Source of the DNA: an uncultured Porphyromonas sp.
GTDB lineage: Bacteria; Bacteroidota; Bacteroidia; Bacteroidales; Porphyromonadaceae
Direction of reading: 5' to 3'
DNA length: 8,076 bases
Assembly (NCBI GenBank): GCA_927910985.1
Contig: CAKMOP010000201.1
Span: 1-8,076, forward strand
In this document: piece after piece, positions 5,858 through 8,076 of the stretch
Position numbering within the stretch: the stretch's first letter is position 1
How the letters are laid out: each line of letters begins with the position of its first letter
Made by a program: the position numbers and the translations under genes
The notes under the pieces: model-generated
Told to the model about the DNA's origin: nothing
Databases searched by the model: none
The model's input: only the letters and a program-made list of their open reading frames with translations

Positions 5858-7060
5858 CTAAGCCTTGAGCTGCTCAGCCATCTGAGCACCGAGCTCCCAA
5901 GCGGCAGCGGTAACCGAAGGGAGGTCGGCCATCTTGAGCTCGACCCCCGTGCCGACAGCTTCCCACTTCATCTCTTCGGCGAAGGGAAGGAGGCGCTTGA
6001 GGGCGGCAGGAGCCCAGGTGTAGGAACCAAAGGCAGCGTAGAGACGACCCTTGACGTCACGGATGCGGATGAGGTTCATCAGATGCTCAATGGGGGAGAA
6101 GAGCTCGCCGCAGTACGTAGGGCTGCCGATGATGAGCCCACGATAACGGAAGACGTCACGCAGGATGACCGAGGGGTCACTCTTGGAGACGTTGTGGCAG
6201 ACGATGTGCTTCACCCCAGCGGCAGCGAGGCTCTGCGCCACTACATCGGCCAGCTGCTCGGTATTGCCGTACATAGAGCCGTAGAGGACGACGACACCTT
6301 CTTCGGCTTCGTTGTTGGAGAGGCGCGCATAGAGGTCACGTGCTTCGGCGAAGCCTTCGCGTGTCCAGATGACCCCGTGTGCAGGGCAGACGTACTCGAT
6401 GTCGAGCCCTTGCTTCTCGATGTTGGACAGCGTCTTCTTGACGAAGGCGCCGTACTTACCGATGACGCAGGCGTAGTAGCGCGTCATCTCCTCGAGGTAG
6501 GCCTGACGATCGGAGATGCACGTGTCGAGGATGTGTCCGCTCAGCGCACCGAAGGAGCCGAAGGCATCGGCAGAGAAGAGCACTCGGTTGGACTGCTCGT
6601 AGGTGAACATCACCTCAGGCCAGTGTACCATCGGTGCCATCAGGAAGGAGAACTCGTGCTTGCCGATGCAGAGGGCATCGCCGCTCTTCACCTCGTGCAG
6701 CCCTGTCGTGATGCCATGGAAGCCGCTGAGCATATCGAAGGTCTTCTTGTTCCCTACGATCTGCATCTCGGGGTAGCGCTGGCGCAGCAGCCCGATGGAG
6801 CCACCATGGTCAGGCTCCATATGGTTGATGATGAGGTAGTCGACAGGGCGGCCCTGGAGGATCTGGTCGAGCTTATGGAAGAAGATATCCGAGTAGCAGA
6901 CATCGACCGTATCGATGAGGGTAGTCTTCTCGTCGACGATGAGGTAGGCATTGTACGCCACGCCCGAGGGGATTTCCCAGAGGTTCTCGAAGCGTTCCTT
7001 CATGCGGTCGTTGACGCCGACGTAGTAGATGGAGTCCGTGATTTGAGGTACTTGGTACAT
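5858..7060 (-). CDS. A-type flavodiiron protein (oxygen / nitric oxide reductase)
   Basis: Flavodiiron proteins reduce oxygen to water and/or NO to nitrous oxide in the cytoplasm of anaerobes, using a non-heme diiron site and FMN. The 400-residue protein has the two-domain core only. The metallo-beta-lactamase-like domain (about 1-250) keeps the full iron ligand set: HMEPDH (His80, Glu82, Asp84, His85), His146 (MVHWPE), Asp165 (FSADAFGS) and His228 (CPAHGVIW). The flavodoxin domain (about 255-400) has the FMN phosphate loop YGSMYGNTE (260-268), SPTYCGE and GSYTWAP. There is no fused rubredoxin or reductase domain (class A), and no electron donor gene nearby. Oxygen versus NO preference cannot be read from this sequence. 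No Bacteroidota promoter box is seen in the short gap between the lgt terminator and its start; nagB follows it. Confidence 0.93.
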   Translation of the reverse strand: MYQVPQITDSIYYVGVNDRMKERFENLWEIPSGVAYNAYLIVDEKTTLIDTVDVCYSDIFFHKLDQILQGRPVDYLIINHMEPDHGGSIGLLRQRYPEMQIVGNKKTFDMLSGFHGITTGLHEVKSGDALCIGKHEFSFLMAPMVHWPEVMFTYEQSNRVLFSADAFGSFGALSGHILDTCISDRQAYLEEMTRYYACVIGKYGAFVKKTLSNIEKQGLDIEYVCPAHGVIWTREGFAEARDLYARLSNNEAEEGVVVLYGSMYGNTEQLADVVAQSLAAAGVKHIVCHNVSKSDPSVILRDVFRYRGLIIGSPTYCGELFSPIEHLMNLIRIRDVKGRLYAAFGSYTWAPAALKRLLPFAEEMKWEAVGTGVELKMADLPSVTAAAWELGAQMAEQLKA

Positions 7061-7093
7061 AGTCCGTAGTGTAGTGATAGATGGTAGATAGGG

Positions 7094-7141
7094 AAAAGCA
7101 GCACGCTCTTCGGGTCGTGGAGACGCGAGGGGCGTGCTGCT
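7094..7141 (-). terminator. Intrinsic terminator downstream of lgt
   Basis: On the minus strand AGCAGCACGC (7141-7132) pairs perfectly with GCGTGCTGCT (7106-7097) and is followed by TTTTCCC. The 25-base loop may fold further (GTC/GAC at 7114-7116/7122-7124). It starts 8 bases after the lgt stop and lies 33 bases before the flavodiiron start, so it separates lgt from the next gene unless read-through occurs. Confidence 0.8.
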
Positions 7142-7148
7142 ATGGGGT

Positions 7149-8015
7149 TTAGTTACTCTTCGAGGGGAGGGACTCAGGCTGGAGCGGATGGCGATAGGCG
7201 TGGATGATGAGGGCGATACCTGCCACGAGGAAGGGGATGCTGAGGAGCTGCCCCATATTCACGCCGTAGTTAGCGACTAAGTCCACTTCCCACGCCTCCT
7301 GCACATTCTTGATACTCTCGATGAAGAAGCGGAAGCCGAAGACCCCCGTGAGGAAGTAGCCGAGGATGAGTCCCGAATAACGCCGCGCTGCGTCACGCTT
7401 CCAGTAGAGGTACATACACAGGGCGAAGATGACAAGGTAGGCCAAGGCTTCGTAGATCTGTGTCGGGTGGCACGCTGGGATAGCCATACCTCGCTCTGCG
7501 TAGCCTGCGAACTCCGAGGCGCGCGGGAAGACAAAGCCCCAGGGGGCATCCGTCGCACGGCCGAAGATCTCGCTATTCATCAAGTTGCCCATTCGGATCA
7601 GTGCCGCCGCTAATCCCGTAGGGACAGCCAAGCGGTCAAGTGTCCAGAGGATGGACTTCTTCGTCACACGCCGTGAGTAGAGCCACACTGCGAGGATAAT
7701 CCCGATGGTACCGCCATGGCTGGCGAGTCCTCCCTCCCACACCTTCAGTATCTCGGCAGGGTGCGCCAGATAGTAGGAGGGATTGTAGAAGAGGACGTGT
7801 CCCAGTCGTGCTCCTATGACCGTGCCGAGGACGACATAGATGTAGAGCGAGCTCATCCATTCTTCGGGGAGACGCTCACGCTTCCAAATCCGCTCCTCGA
7901 TCATAGGCCCTAAGATCAGGAGCCCGAGGGCAAAGAGGAGTCCGTACCAACGGATACCACGACCGAAGATTTCTACGATGACGGGATTGACATCCCACGT
8001 GATGGCACTAAGCAT
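7149..8015 (-). CDS. lgt: Phosphatidylglycerol--prolipoprotein diacylglyceryl transferase
   Basis: Lgt transfers diacylglycerol from phosphatidylglycerol to the lipobox cysteine of prolipoproteins in the inner membrane, the first step of lipoprotein maturation. The 288-residue protein is of usual length and has several hydrophobic membrane segments (for example about 23-40, 55-68, 102-113, 187-204, 215-231 and 255-272). Conserved family motifs are present: IRWYG with Tyr24 near the first segment, [12 protein letters not shown] (68-79), EGGLASHGG with His100, the signature [12 protein letters not shown] (141-152) with Arg141, Asn144 and Glu149, HPTQIYEA (183-190), and FRFFIE with Arg229, matching E. 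coli Tyr26, His103, Arg143, Asn146 and Arg239. The N-terminus [11 protein letters not shown] fits the family start. It is closed by its own terminator. Its promoter probably lies near or beyond the window edge; only 61 bases upstream are available. Confidence 0.96.
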   Translation of the reverse strand: MLSAITWDVNPVIVEIFGRGIRWYGLLFALGLLILGPMIEERIWKRERLPEEWMSSLYIYVVLGTVIGARLGHVLFYNPSYYLAHPAEILKVWEGGLASHGGTIGIILAVWLYSRRVTKKSILWTLDRLAVPTGLAAALIRMGNLMNSEIFGRATDAPWGFVFPRASEFAGYAERGMAIPACHPTQIYEALAYLVIFALCMYLYWKRDAARRYSGLILGYFLTGVFGFRFFIESIKNVQEAWEVDLVANYGVNMGQLLSIPFLVAGIALIIHAYRHPLQPESLPSKSN

Positions 8016-8054
8016 AGGAGGGCAACTTAGATGGAGTGAGAGGATGGGGAGGGA

Positions 8055-8075
8055 TTAGCAGAGCTTGCCGATCCA
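8055..8075 (-). CDS. Possible C-terminal end of a gene upstream of lgt (partial)
   Basis: Reading in from the right edge on the minus strand, one frame gives WIGKLC and stops at 8055-8057, 39 bases before the lgt start. Another frame stops at 8029-8031 and the third runs to the lgt start. Six residues identify nothing. The rest of the gap (8016-8054) is pyrimidine-rich on the lgt strand with no promoter match beyond a weak TAAGTTG. Confidence 0.15.
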   Translation of the reverse strand, partial: WIGKLC

Positions 8076-8076
8076 C

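Noticed and set aside
5825..7069. A 414-codon open frame on the plus strand, antisense to the flavodiiron gene
   Set aside because: Its composition is Val/Asp/Glu/Leu-rich with no recognisable domain, as expected when the complement of a GC-rich, codon-biased gene stays open. The minus-strand frame has all flavodiiron ligands.

Overview
The window looks like chromosomal DNA from a GC-rich member of the Bacteroidota, most likely Porphyromonas or a close relative. This is inferred from three things. The promoter-like sites match the Bacteroidota -33/-7 pattern (TTTG, about 20 bases, TAnnTTTG) rather than -35/-10. Start codons lack Shine-Dalgarno sequences. The protein set (exported GH2 beta-galactosidase with Bacteroidota-type C-terminal domains, THUMP-like methyltransferase of the PG_1098 type) is typical of that phylum. 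No mobile element, CRISPR array, integrase or phage gene was seen.

Left part (1-1147): ribH (lumazine synthase, riboflavin pathway) is followed at once by a tRNA block. A promoter whose -33 box lies inside the ribH 3' end drives tRNA-Tyr(GTA) and tRNA-Gly(TCC), closed by a GC-rich terminator. A second promoter drives tRNA-Cys(GCA), which is followed by a perfect 16-bp hairpin. None of the three tRNA genes encodes CCA. A further pair of mutually exclusive small hairpins, a promoter-like -7 box and a leader hairpin precede the next gene.

Middle (1148-4996): a secreted GH2 beta-galactosidase is followed after 11 bases by a GTG-started THUMP-like SAM-dependent methyltransferase. An intrinsic-terminator-like hairpin with a T-run sits inside the first 200 bases of the methyltransferase gene. 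The pair ends at a hairpin that can serve as a bidirectional terminator for the convergent genes on the other strand.

Right part (5019-8015, minus strand): lgt (lipoprotein diacylglyceryl transferase) ends at its own terminator. It is followed by an A-type flavodiiron protein and then nagB (glucosamine-6-phosphate deaminase), which probably form one transcript because only 53 bases without a terminator separate them. The GH2 enzyme and NagB fit use of host galactose/GlcNAc glycans, the flavodiiron protein fits an anaerobe meeting oxygen or nitric oxide, and Lgt serves lipoprotein maturation. Most genes are conserved housekeeping or metabolic genes. I do not see a convincing new system; the points worth a second look are regulatory: the dyad-containing tRNA promoters and the intragenic terminator.
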